This document shows positions 1 through 5,918 of a stretch of DNA of 8,876 nucleotides, piece by piece. The translations under genes were made by a program, and so were the position numbers. The notes under the pieces were generated by a model. The model saw only the letters and a list, made by a program, of their open reading frames with translations, was not told the origin of the DNA and did no database searches. This DNA comes from Acidobacteriota bacterium (GTDB taxonomy: Bacteria; Acidobacteriota; Vicinamibacteria; Marinacidobacterales; SMYC01). The DNA lies in assembly GCA_029263435.1 (NCBI GenBank), contig JAJCXL010000265.1, positions 1-8,876 on the forward strand, written 5' to 3'. How positions within the stretch are numbered: position 1 is the stretch's first letter; each line of letters opens with the position of its first letter.

Positions 1-130
1 GAGAGAAGGAGAGTTCGAGATCGCTTGTGCGGAGCTGTGTGGCTTCGGTCATTACCAAATGCGTGGATTTCTCCACGTCGTGTCGGAGTCGGCCTTCGAG
101 GCCTGGATTCAAGAGAGGAGTCCTCGGTGA
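1..130 (+). CDS. coxB: Cytochrome c oxidase subunit II, C-terminal end (partial)
   Basis: Only the last 42 codons are present; the gene enters from the left edge with codons starting at base 2 and stops at TGA 128-130. The translation holds the complete distal CuA motif CAELCGFGHYQM: cysteines at 26-28 and 38-40, the glutamate at 32-34, histidine at 50-52 and methionine at 59-61, spaced as in known subunit II proteins. CuA takes electrons from cytochrome c on the periplasmic side and passes them to heme a of subunit I. The protein ends about 22 residues after the CuA methionine, so it has no C-terminal cytochrome c domain. This points to an aa3 rather than a caa3 enzyme. The stop overlaps the coxA start as GTGA. 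The rest of the gene, including the first CuA histidine and the membrane hairpin, lies outside the window. Confidence 0.93.
   Translation, partial: REGEFEIACAELCGFGHYQMRGFLHVVSESAFEAWIQERSPR
113..120 (+). promoter_or_regulatory. Shine-Dalgarno for coxA, inside coxB
   Basis: GAGAGGAG lies in the last codons of coxB and ends 6 bases before GTG 127. It decides the GTG start over ATG 142 and, with the GTGA overlap at 127-130, suggests that ribosomes finishing coxB re-initiate on coxA. Confidence 0.8.
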
Positions 131-1929
131 GCGAGGAAGCGATGGCCACGAGCAACGAAGCGGAGCTGTTGGAAACGTCTGAAGGGCATGAGCTCGGCTT
201 TATTCGGAAGTACGTCTTCAGTACCGACCACAAGGTCATTGGCATTCAATACTGGTTCACCGCGGGCGTGATGGGTCTAGTGGGAGCGCTTCTCGCGGGT
301 CTCATTCGTATGCAGCTGACCTGGCCTACGACCCCGTTTCCATTTCTCGAGAAGATCTTTCCGGTTGCTTATGCCGGCGGATTCATGAGCCCGGAGTTCT
401 ACACCTCGCTCGTCACGATGCACGGCACCATCATGATCTTCTTCTTCGTGTCGCTGGGCCTCGTGGCGGGGTTCGGAAACTATCTCATTCCGCTGATGGT
501 CGGGGCTCGGGACATGGCGTTTCCGGCGCTCAACATGTTGTCCTACTGGACCGTAGTACCGGCGATCTTGATTGCCGGAGCGTCGTTCTTCGTGGAAGGT
601 GGCGCCGCGGCCTCGGGATGGACGGCCTATCCTCCGCTCTCCGCGGTGCCCTCCGCGTCTCCGGGCTCCGGAACGGGGCAGACTCTGTGGCTCATCTCTG
701 TGGCTTTGTTCATCGTGTCCTTCACGATGGGTGGCCTCAACTACGTCACCACGATCTTCAACTTGCGCGCGAAGGGTATGAGCCTCATGCGCATGCCGCT
801 CACTATTTGGAGCCTCCTCATCGCTTCGATCATCGGCTTGCTGGCTTTTCCTCCTCTCACGGCGGCAGCGATCCTTCTGCTTTTGGACCGACACTTCGGC
901 ACGAGCTTTTACTTGCCCGAAGGTCTCTATATCGCCGGCGAGCTCATCCCCAACGGGGGAGGGAGCCCGCTCTTGTGGCAACACTTGTTCTGGTTCCTCG
1001 GCCACCCCGAAGTCTACGTGCTCATTCTCCCGGCGCTCGGGATTACGTTCGAAGTGTTGGTGCCCTTCGCCCGCCGTCCCGCCTTCGGTTATCGGACCAC
1101 GGTGTGGTGTCTCGTCGCGATTGCCGGCCTGTCGATGGTCGTGTGGGGGCATCACATGTTCACCAGCGGCATGAACCCGCTCGTCGGCGAGTTCTTCTCG
1201 ATCGGGACCTTGCTGATCACGATCCCCTCGACCGTGATCGGGGTCAACATGATCGCGACGTTGTGGGGAGGAAAGCTCCGTCTCACCACCGCGGCGATGT
1301 TCGCGATCGGCACGATCTGTTTTTTTGGAGTCGGTGGCTTTGGCGGTTTGTTCCTCGGCAACGCGGCCGCGGACATTCAGCTCCACGACACGGCGTTCGT
1401 GGTCGGTCACTTCCACTTCATGATCGGCGGGGTGACCTTTCTCGGGCTCCTCGCCGGCTCTTACTACTGGTTTCCGAAGATGTTCGGACGCGTGTTGAAC
1501 GAGACGCTCGGAAAGCTCCATTTCTGGCTCACCGTGGTCCCGTTCTACGGCGTGTTCGGGACGATGCATTTCTACGGTCTCGCCGGCGCCCCCCGCCGCT
1601 ACTACAACTTGACGCAATACGGGTACTTGGACAGCGTGAACGGGTGGATGCCCCTGGTCACGACGAGCTTCGCGGCGGCGATGGTCGTCGGCCAGTGTTT
1701 CTTTCTCCTCAATCTCACGAAGACGTTCTTGGGGAAGCGAAACGCCGACAACAACCCTTGGGAAGCCACCACGCTCGAGTGGGCGGCGGCGTCACCTCCG
1801 CCTCATGGAAACTGGGGTCCAGAAGCACCCGTTGTCCACCGCGGTCCCTACGAGTACGGCAATTCCGACGCCGACGAGGACTACGTCCATCAATGCGTGC
1901 CGCCGGAACGGGTCATCGCCCTGAGTTGA
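127..1929 (+). CDS. coxA: Cytochrome c oxidase subunit I (aa3 type, A-family), K-channel lysine absent
   Basis: Catalytic subunit of the heme-copper O2 reductase, an inner-membrane protein of 600 residues with about 12 membrane helices. Visible ligands: His99 (MHGT, heme a), His293 and Tyr297 in GHPEVY (CuB and the cross-linked Tyr), His342-His343 (CuB), His428 and His430 in HFHF (heme a3, heme a), and an Arg-Arg pair in GAPRRYY. Glu295 in GHPEVY marks subfamily A1. D-channel residues Asp129, Asn118 and Asn136 are present. The position of the K-channel lysine (28 residues after the second CuB His) is Ile371, and the K-channel serine position is Phe308. The start is GTG 127: AAGAGAGGAG ends 6 bases before it and the codon overlaps the coxB stop. 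ATG 142 is the fallback. The frame is open further upstream only because it reads through coxB. The C-terminal tail of about 60 residues is soluble. Confidence 0.97.
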   Translation: MSEEAMATSNEAELLETSEGHELGFIRKYVFSTDHKVIGIQYWFTAGVMGLVGALLAGLIRMQLTWPTTPFPFLEKIFPVAYAGGFMSPEFYTSLVTMHGTIMIFFFVSLGLVAGFGNYLIPLMVGARDMAFPALNMLSYWTVVPAILIAGASFFVEGGAAASGWTAYPPLSAVPSASPGSGTGQTLWLISVALFIVSFTMGGLNYVTTIFNLRAKGMSLMRMPLTIWSLLIASIIGLLAFPPLTAAAILLLLDRHFGTSFYLPEGLYIAGELIPNGGGSPLLWQHLFWFLGHPEVYVLILPALGITFEVLVPFARRPAFGYRTTVWCLVAIAGLSMVVWGHHMFTSGMNPLVGEFFSIGTLLITIPSTVIGVNMIATLWGGKLRLTTAAMFAIGTICFFGVGGFGGLFLGNAAADIQLHDTAFVVGHFHFMIGGVTFLGLLAGSYYWFPKMFGRVLNETLGKLHFWLTVVPFYGVFGTMHFYGLAGAPRRYYNLTQYGYLDSVNGWMPLVTTSFAAAMVVGQCFFLLNLTKTFLGKRNADNNPWEATTLEWAAASPPPHGNWGPEAPVVHRGPYEYGNSDADEDYVHQCVPPERVIALS

Positions 1930-1962
1930 GAACCGAGTCGAAACGAGAGGAAAAGACAACCG

Positions 1963-2562
1963 ATGTCTAGTCATTCGGCGGAAGCGTTGACCAGCGACGC
2001 CACGTTCCTGGGTATGAGCTGGAGAAAAACGATGATGTGGGTCTTCATCATCACCGACGGATTGTTATTCGCCGGCTTTCTCGCCAGCTACGGTTTCGCC
2101 CGTGCTGCGGCGCCGGAATGGCCCGACGCGCACGAGGTGTTTCATCTTTGGTTCATCTCTTTGATGACCTTCGTGCTCATTTCCTCCAGTGCGACGATGG
2201 CTACTGCGGTTGCGGCTGCGAAACGCGGCGACCACGCCACCGTCAAGAAGATGATTCTCGCGACCATCGTGGGTGGCACCGTGTTCTTGGGTATGCAGGC
2301 CGTGGAATGGAACGCCTTGTTCGCTCAGTCGGTGACGCTGAGCTCGAACCCCTGGGGCGTCGCCGCCTTCGGAAACTACTTCTTCACGATCACCGGTTTT
2401 CACGGCACGCACGTCTTGTCCGGAGTCATCATTCTCGCCGTCGTGTGGCTCAAGGCGCGCTCGGGTCGCGCGAACGCCGAAGGTGTCGAGATGGCAGGTC
2501 TCTATTGGCATTTCGTGGACTTGGTTTGGGTTTTTGTCTTCACGCTGTTTTATCTCATCTAG
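1963..2562 (+). CDS. coxC: Cytochrome c oxidase subunit III
   Basis: A 199-residue membrane protein with five predicted helices (about 22-45, 62-84, 96-116, 135-162, 180-199), the short bacterial form that lacks the first two helices of the seven-helix mitochondrial type. Family signatures are GFHGTH (145-150), YWHFVDLVW (181-189) and Glu115 in the QAVEW stretch. Subunit III packs on subunit I near the D-channel entrance and keeps proton uptake stable during turnover. In the first helix the glutamate seen in most subunit III proteins (the DCCD-reactive site) appears as Asp32 in IITDGLLFAG. Start ATG 1963 lies 33 bases after coxA, with GAGAGG at 1945-1950 about 12 bases upstream, a longer than usual spacing. 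coxD follows after 18 bases. Confidence 0.95.
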   Translation: MSSHSAEALTSDATFLGMSWRKTMMWVFIITDGLLFAGFLASYGFARAAAPEWPDAHEVFHLWFISLMTFVLISSSATMATAVAAAKRGDHATVKKMILATIVGGTVFLGMQAVEWNALFAQSVTLSSNPWGVAAFGNYFFTITGFHGTHVLSGVIILAVVWLKARSGRANAEGVEMAGLYWHFVDLVWVFVFTLFYLI

Positions 2563-2580
2563 GTCGATCCGAGGGATTAG

Positions 2581-2868
2581 ATGCAAGACATTTACAAGCC
2601 TCTTTGGAGAACGTGGGCGATCCTTCTCTCGTTGACCGCGGTCATGGTCCTCGTGGATGTCATGGAGCTGCCGCGACAGCTCATGGTGCTGGTGTTGCTC
2701 GGGGCGATGGCCGCGAAGGTGTTTCTCATTGGGTTCGAGTTCATGGATCTCAAGCGTGAGAAGTGGATCGTGGGAGTGGTGGTCACGTTCTCGATACTGT
2801 TTTTCGGCGCGTTCTTGTTCGCGTTCATCGTACCGGACGGCTTCGCCGTTCTCGCGGGTGGCCGGTGA
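2581..2868 (+). CDS. coxD: Cytochrome c oxidase subunit IV, bacterial type (COX4_pro-like)
   Basis: A 95-residue protein with three hydrophobic helices (about 10-27, 33-53, 62-84). The pattern AKVFLIGFEFMDLKREKW, a charged loop after helix 2, is typical of the small fourth subunit of bacterial aa3/caa3 and bo3-like oxidases. This subunit helps assembly or stability and carries no cofactor. ATG 2581 directly follows TAG, and GAGGG at 2571-2575 sits 5 bases upstream. It is co-transcribed with coxC (18-base gap), and its TGA overlaps the next start as GTGA. The assignment rests on position after coxC, size, topology and this motif; the family is weakly conserved. Confidence 0.88.
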   Translation: MQDIYKPLWRTWAILLSLTAVMVLVDVMELPRQLMVLVLLGAMAAKVFLIGFEFMDLKREKWIVGVVVTFSILFFGAFLFAFIVPDGFAVLAGGR

Positions 2869-3095
2869 CACGGTGGGTGGTGACAGCCCTCGTCGCGGCG
2901 GTGGCGCTTCTTGGGGGCGACGAGGCTCTCGCCCAATGCGAGATGTGCCGGCAGGCTCTCGTTGGATCCGAGCAAGCCGTCGCGCTCGCACGCAAGCTCA
3001 ACGTCGGGATCGTGTTTTTACTCGGGGCCCCGTTCGCGGTGGCAGCGACGATTGGGGTCGCGATGAGCCGAGCCCGACGCTCGACCATTGAATAA
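2865..3095 (+). CDS. Small CxxC membrane protein coupled to the oxidase operon (function unknown)
   Basis: A 76-residue protein starting at GTG 2865, which overlaps the coxD stop as GTGA. A longer reading from ATG 2763 would be buried in coxD and has an Arg-rich, unlikely N-terminus. Residues 2-23 look like a signal peptide (hydrophobic core 4-16, ALA cleavage site before Gln24). Next comes CEMC (Cys25, Cys28), a short amphipathic stretch, one membrane helix (about 47-67) and a basic end, RARR. The predicted mature protein has about 53 residues, with the CxxC pair on the periplasmic side and the C-terminus inside. A periplasmic CxxC next to an oxidase could bind copper or do thiol exchange for CuA assembly; this is inference from context. 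The site is not a good lipobox because Gln precedes the cysteine. I have a general recollection of similar small proteins near cox genes but cannot name a family. Confidence 0.8.
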   Translation: MTRWVVTALVAAVALLGGDEALAQCEMCRQALVGSEQAVALARKLNVGIVFLLGAPFAVAATIGVAMSRARRSTIE

Positions 3096-3117
3096 CTTCG
3101 CGCCGTTCTCGTACAAT
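3088..3117 (+). promoter_or_regulatory. Predicted sigma70-type promoter for the GCS2-CBS gene
   Basis: TTGAAT (3088-3093) and TACAAT (3112-3117) are separated by 18 bases, matching 4 of 6 and 5 of 6 consensus positions. Transcription would start near 3124, about 14 bases before the TTG start codon. The -35 element overlaps the last codons of the CxxC gene, so the gene may be expressed both alone and by read-through from the oxidase operon. This is a visual match only. Confidence 0.5.
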
Positions 3118-3137
3118 GCGCAAAACAGGCGCACGAT

Positions 3138-5051
3138 TTGGGTGAGCAAGAGATCCAGGACGACATCACGGGGGAACAGCTTCGCCTGTTCATGCGTAAC
3201 CTCCTGGACGATCTCCGTGCGTTGGAGCGTATGCTCGCCGAAGGTTGGATCGAGACTGGCGTCCGACGGATCGGTGCCGAGCAGGAAATGTTTCTCGTCG
3301 GACCCGGGTTTCGCCCTGCTCCGCTCGCCACCGAGGTTCTCGCGGAGCTCTCCGACTCTCACTTCACGACCGAGCTTGCGCGATTCAACCTCGAAGCGAA
3401 TCTCGACCCGCTGATTTTCGGCGGTGATTGTCTCTCCAAGATGGAGACCCAGCTCCAAAAGCTCGTGAACCAAGCGAGAGCCGCGGCTCAGAAATGTGGC
3501 GCGAACATCGCGCTTTGCGGAATTCTTCCGACGCTGCGAAAGTCGGATTTGGGCCTCGAGAACATGTCTCCCAATCCGCGCTACTTTGCTCTCAACCGGG
3601 CGATGACGAAGCTTCGCGGCGGCGCTTACGATTTCCAAATAAAGGGCGTGGACGAGCTCATCGTCAAACACGACTCCGTCATGCTCGAATCATGCAACAC
3701 GAGCTTCCAAGTTCATTTCCAAGTGGACGCCGAGGAGTTCGCCCGACTGTACAACGTCGCTCAAGCCGTCGCCGCTCCGGTGCTCGCGGCGTGCTCGAAC
3801 TCTCCGCTTCTGTTCGGCCGGAGGTTGTGGCGCGAGACTCGGATCGCTTTGTTCCAGCAAGCGGTCGACACCCGGGGGTCGAGTCACGATTTGCGCGAGC
3901 GCAGCCCGAGGGTGAGCTTCGGGCGATCGTGGGTCCAACGATCCGTCACGGAGCTCTTTCAAGAAGATGTGGCGCGGTTCAAGATCTTGCTCGGTGGAGA
4001 TCTCGACGAAGACCCGTTCGCAAAGCTTCGTGCCAACGAGCCGCCGAAGCTCAAAGCGCTTCGCCTGCACAACGGAACGGTCTATCGGTGGAATCGTCCG
4101 TGCTACGGCATTACCGAGGGCAAAGCTCACCTCCGGATCGAGAATCGGTATATCCCGTCCGGGCCGAGCGTCGTCGACGAAGTCGCGAACGCCGCTCTTT
4201 GGTTCGGCGTCGTGAACGCCGTCGCCCACGACTGCGAAGACGTGACCAAAGTGATGGAGTTCGAGGATGCGCAGGTCAACTTCCTTACGGCGGCGCGCTA
4301 CGGACTCGGCTCGGAGTTCCGATGGTTCGATGGTCGGGAGATCTCCGCGCGGGATCTTCTATTGAACGAGCTGCTGCCCGCCGCCCGCACTGGACTCGAG
4401 CGCGGCGGCGTCGATGCGGCCGATATCGAGCGCTATATCGGCGTGGTCGAGCAACGGATCCGCACCAAGCAGACCGGAGCCGAGTGGGCCCATCGTTCTC
4501 TCGCGGCGCTCAAAGGAAAAGGCAGCACGGGCGAGCGGATGAGCGCTCTGACCGCCGCCGCTGTCGCGCAGGAGACCGAAGGCAAGCCCGTCGGGGAGTG
4601 GCGACTGGCCGAGGCGACTGAAGCGGGCGGGTGGGAGCAACACTTCTACAAGGTCGAGCAGTTCATGACGACCGATTTATTCACCGTCACGGAAGACGAG
4701 CCCATCGATCTCGTGGCGAGCTTGATGGATTGGGAGAAGATCCGGCACGTGCCGGTCGAAGATCGAGACAACCGGCTCGTCGGACTCGTCTCTTATCGTT
4801 CGTTGATCCACCTCATGGCGCAAGGAGAGCTCTCGAAGAGGGATGACCCGATTCCAGTCAGCGAGATCATGAAGCGAGAGCTCACGACGGTGGAGCCCGG
4901 CACGACGACGCTCGAAGCGGTTCGCTTGATGAAGGAAAAAGGAATCGGCAGCCTTCCGGTCGTGAGGGATGGACGTCTCATCGGGATCGTCACCGAGCGT
5001 GACTTCATGGACATCGCGTCCGTGCTCCTGAAAGAGAAGCTCGAGACCTGA
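3138..5051 (+). CDS. GCS2-type carboxylate-amine ligase fused to a CBS domain pair
   Basis: A 637-residue, probably cytoplasmic protein. Residues about 42-400 match the glutamate-cysteine ligase family 2 (YbdK/GCS2) fold: GAEQE at 46-50 (usual place of the metal/ATP glutamates), FNLEAN at 83-88, QVHFQVD at 191-197, HNGTVYRWNRP at 311-321, and HLRIENRY at 331-338 (Arg333, Glu335, Arg337). A helical linker (about 405-505) leads to two CBS repeats (about 506-565 and 574-632), which in other proteins bind AMP, ATP or S-adenosylmethionine and regulate the host enzyme. GCS2 enzymes join an amino group to the carboxylate of glutamate or a related acid; the substrate here is unknown. YbdK-type proteins are about 370 residues and lack CBS domains. 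The start is TTG 3138, with CAGG 8 bases upstream and a promoter placed for it. ATG 3192 would remove 18 conserved-looking residues. The preceding CxxC gene is in the same frame, closed by TAA 3093. Confidence 0.87.
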   Translation: MGEQEIQDDITGEQLRLFMRNLLDDLRALERMLAEGWIETGVRRIGAEQEMFLVGPGFRPAPLATEVLAELSDSHFTTELARFNLEANLDPLIFGGDCLSKMETQLQKLVNQARAAAQKCGANIALCGILPTLRKSDLGLENMSPNPRYFALNRAMTKLRGGAYDFQIKGVDELIVKHDSVMLESCNTSFQVHFQVDAEEFARLYNVAQAVAAPVLAACSNSPLLFGRRLWRETRIALFQQAVDTRGSSHDLRERSPRVSFGRSWVQRSVTELFQEDVARFKILLGGDLDEDPFAKLRANEPPKLKALRLHNGTVYRWNRPCYGITEGKAHLRIENRYIPSGPSVVDEVANAALWFGVVNAVAHDCEDVTKVMEFEDAQVNFLTAARYGLGSEFRWFDGREISARDLLLNELLPAARTGLERGGVDAADIERYIGVVEQRIRTKQTGAEWAHRSLAALKGKGSTGERMSALTAAAVAQETEGKPVGEWRLAEATEAGGWEQHFYKVEQFMTTDLFTVTEDEPIDLVASLMDWEKIRHVPVEDRDNRLVGLVSYRSLIHLMAQGELSKRDDPIPVSEIMKRELTTVEPGTTTLEAVRLMKEKGIGSLPVVRDGRLIGIVTERDFMDIASVLLKEKLET

Positions 5052-5062
5052 TTCCCGGGAAA

Positions 5063-5075
5063 CGGCGCTCCGCCG
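5063..5075. terminator. Weak hairpin between convergent genes
   Basis: The 33-base gap (5052-5084) between two convergent genes holds CGGCG-CTC-CGCCG, a 5-bp GC stem with a 3-base loop. There is no T-run on the + strand and only TTT on the - strand, so it is a poor intrinsic terminator. CTCGAG at 5040-5045 and 5077-5082 could pair as an outer stem, and TTCCCGGGAA sits in between. Termination here is plausible from the layout but not demonstrated. Confidence 0.25.
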
Positions 5076-5084
5076 CCTCGAGGA

Positions 5085-5441
5085 TCAGAACTTATCGGGT
5101 GTCGTGACGGCCGTGACCGCCTCGAGCTGGATCGGACCGTAGACGTGGGGGAACAGCTCTTCAGGCTCGCCGTACTCGTAGCGAAGGATGCTCTCGAGAC
5201 GACGGGGGTCGATCTCTAAGACGACGAGACCGGTAGCGTTCGAGAAAATCCGCTCCCAGGTCGCACGGACTTGCTCTCGACTCGAGCAGTGGATGAACCC
5301 CTCGGAGCCGAGACTGTCATGTCGGTACGCACCCTGGGACTCGGCATCGCGCCAAGCGGTGAGGGTGGTGAGGTGGAAGATAGGCTCCGATGCGGCGGGA
5401 GTTGAGCGTGCGCGGGTCACTCGAGCTCTCTCGGGCGCCAT
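5085..5441 (-). CDS. DUF952 family protein
   Basis: A 118-residue soluble protein. From IFHL (residue 21) on, it follows the DUF952 pattern closely: a Trp at 30, GxY at 38-40, SLGSEGFIHCS (43-53), a Gln at 57, VVLEIDP (73-79) and FPHVYGPI (97-104). The family is widespread in bacteria, about 100-115 residues long, with a fold related to ADP-ribosyltransferase/phosphotransferase-like proteins, and no settled function. It is the last gene of the minus-strand operon. Start ATG 5441 has GGTGGAG 5 bases upstream and overlaps the sixA-like gene by 25 bases. GTG 5420 is an alternative that forms a 4-base GTGA overlap with that gene's stop, the same junction type used twice in the oxidase operon, and would give 111 residues. 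The conserved domain is intact either way. Confidence 0.88.
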   Translation of the reverse strand: MAPERARVTRARSTPAASEPIFHLTTLTAWRDAESQGAYRHDSLGSEGFIHCSSREQVRATWERIFSNATGLVVLEIDPRRLESILRYEYGEPEELFPHVYGPIQLEAVTAVTTPDKF

Positions 5442-5908
5442 AAGTGCTCCACCCGGATGGTTGCTCCGGGGTCGAGCTCTTGCCAAGTATCTATCTCGAT
5501 CGCGAACACACCGAGCGCCGCGGTCGGGAAGGCTTCGACGCGGCCTGAGAGGATCCGGACGAGATCTTCCATGCCCGGGTTGTGCGCAACCAACATCGCG
5601 GTTGAGATGGGGTCCGGAAACGACTGCGCCTGGAGCAGGAGCTCGCCCGCGCTCGCCAAATAGAGCTCGTCTCTAAATTCGAGGGGACTCGAGACGCCGG
5701 CCGCTTCCGCGACCGCTTCCGCCGTGGCTCTTGCGCGCTTGGCAGTGGAGGACACGATGAGCTCCGGGACCAGGTCGTGAGACCGCAGGCGTCGTCCTAC
5801 CATCGGCGCCGTGCGCTTCCCACGCTTGTTCAGCGGCCGCTCGTGGTCGGGCAAAGTGTCATCGCTCCAGCTCGACTTGGCGTGTCTGAGCAGCATCAAT
5901 CTACGCAT
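5417..5908 (-). CDS. sixA: SixA-type histidine phosphatase
   Basis: A 163-residue cytoplasmic member of the histidine phosphatase superfamily. The N-terminal LMLLRHAKSSW carries the catalytic Arg8-His9 (the RHG-type motif, here RHA as in SixA). Arg58 lies in the SSTAKRARATAE segment, Glu81 is a likely general acid, and His109 in VAHNPGM is the second active-site histidine. Size and motifs fit SixA, which in E. coli removes phosphate from phosphohistidine phosphotransfer proteins such as ArcB. No histidine kinase or phosphotransfer partner is present here, so the target is open; several SixA-like proteins act on other phosphorylated substrates. ATG 5908 has AAAGGA 6 bases upstream. The gene starts 10 bases after the PAP2 gene ends and overlaps the DUF952 gene, consistent with one transcript. 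Confidence 0.9.
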   Translation of the reverse strand: MRRLMLLRHAKSSWSDDTLPDHERPLNKRGKRTAPMVGRRLRSHDLVPELIVSSTAKRARATAEAVAEAAGVSSPLEFRDELYLASAGELLLQAQSFPDPISTAMLVAHNPGMEDLVRILSGRVEAFPTAALGVFAIEIDTWQELDPGATIRVEHLWRPRELE

Positions 5909-5918
5909 CGTGATCCTT

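Noticed and set aside
25..126. 34-residue N-terminal extension of coxA
   Set aside because: These bases code for the CuA end of coxB in another frame, and GTG 127 has the ribosome site.
277..1617. 446-residue open frame antisense to coxA
   Set aside because: Composition is extreme in Arg, Glu and His with no hydrophobic pattern or motif. It mirrors the codon bias of coxA, whose ligand residues prove the + frame.
618..1970. 450-residue second + frame over coxA
   Set aside because: Arg/His/Pro-rich shadow of a GC-rich gene, overlapping a certain coding region completely.
2931..2950. Reading the CxxC protein as a lipoprotein
   Set aside because: The residue before the first cysteine is Gln, where lipoboxes need Gly, Ala or Ser; a signal peptidase I site (ALA-Q) fits better.
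2065..2991. 308-residue minus frame across coxC and coxD
   Set aside because: Spans three well-supported + genes, with low-complexity charged composition and no recognisable domain.
3428..4621. 397-residue + frame inside the GCS2-CBS gene
   Set aside because: Arg-rich shadow in another frame; the GCS2 motifs lie in the frame starting at 3138.
5040..5082. Paired CTCGAG sites as a strong terminator or a regulator site
   Set aside because: CTCGAG/TCGA words recur throughout the window and the flanking bases do not extend the stem.
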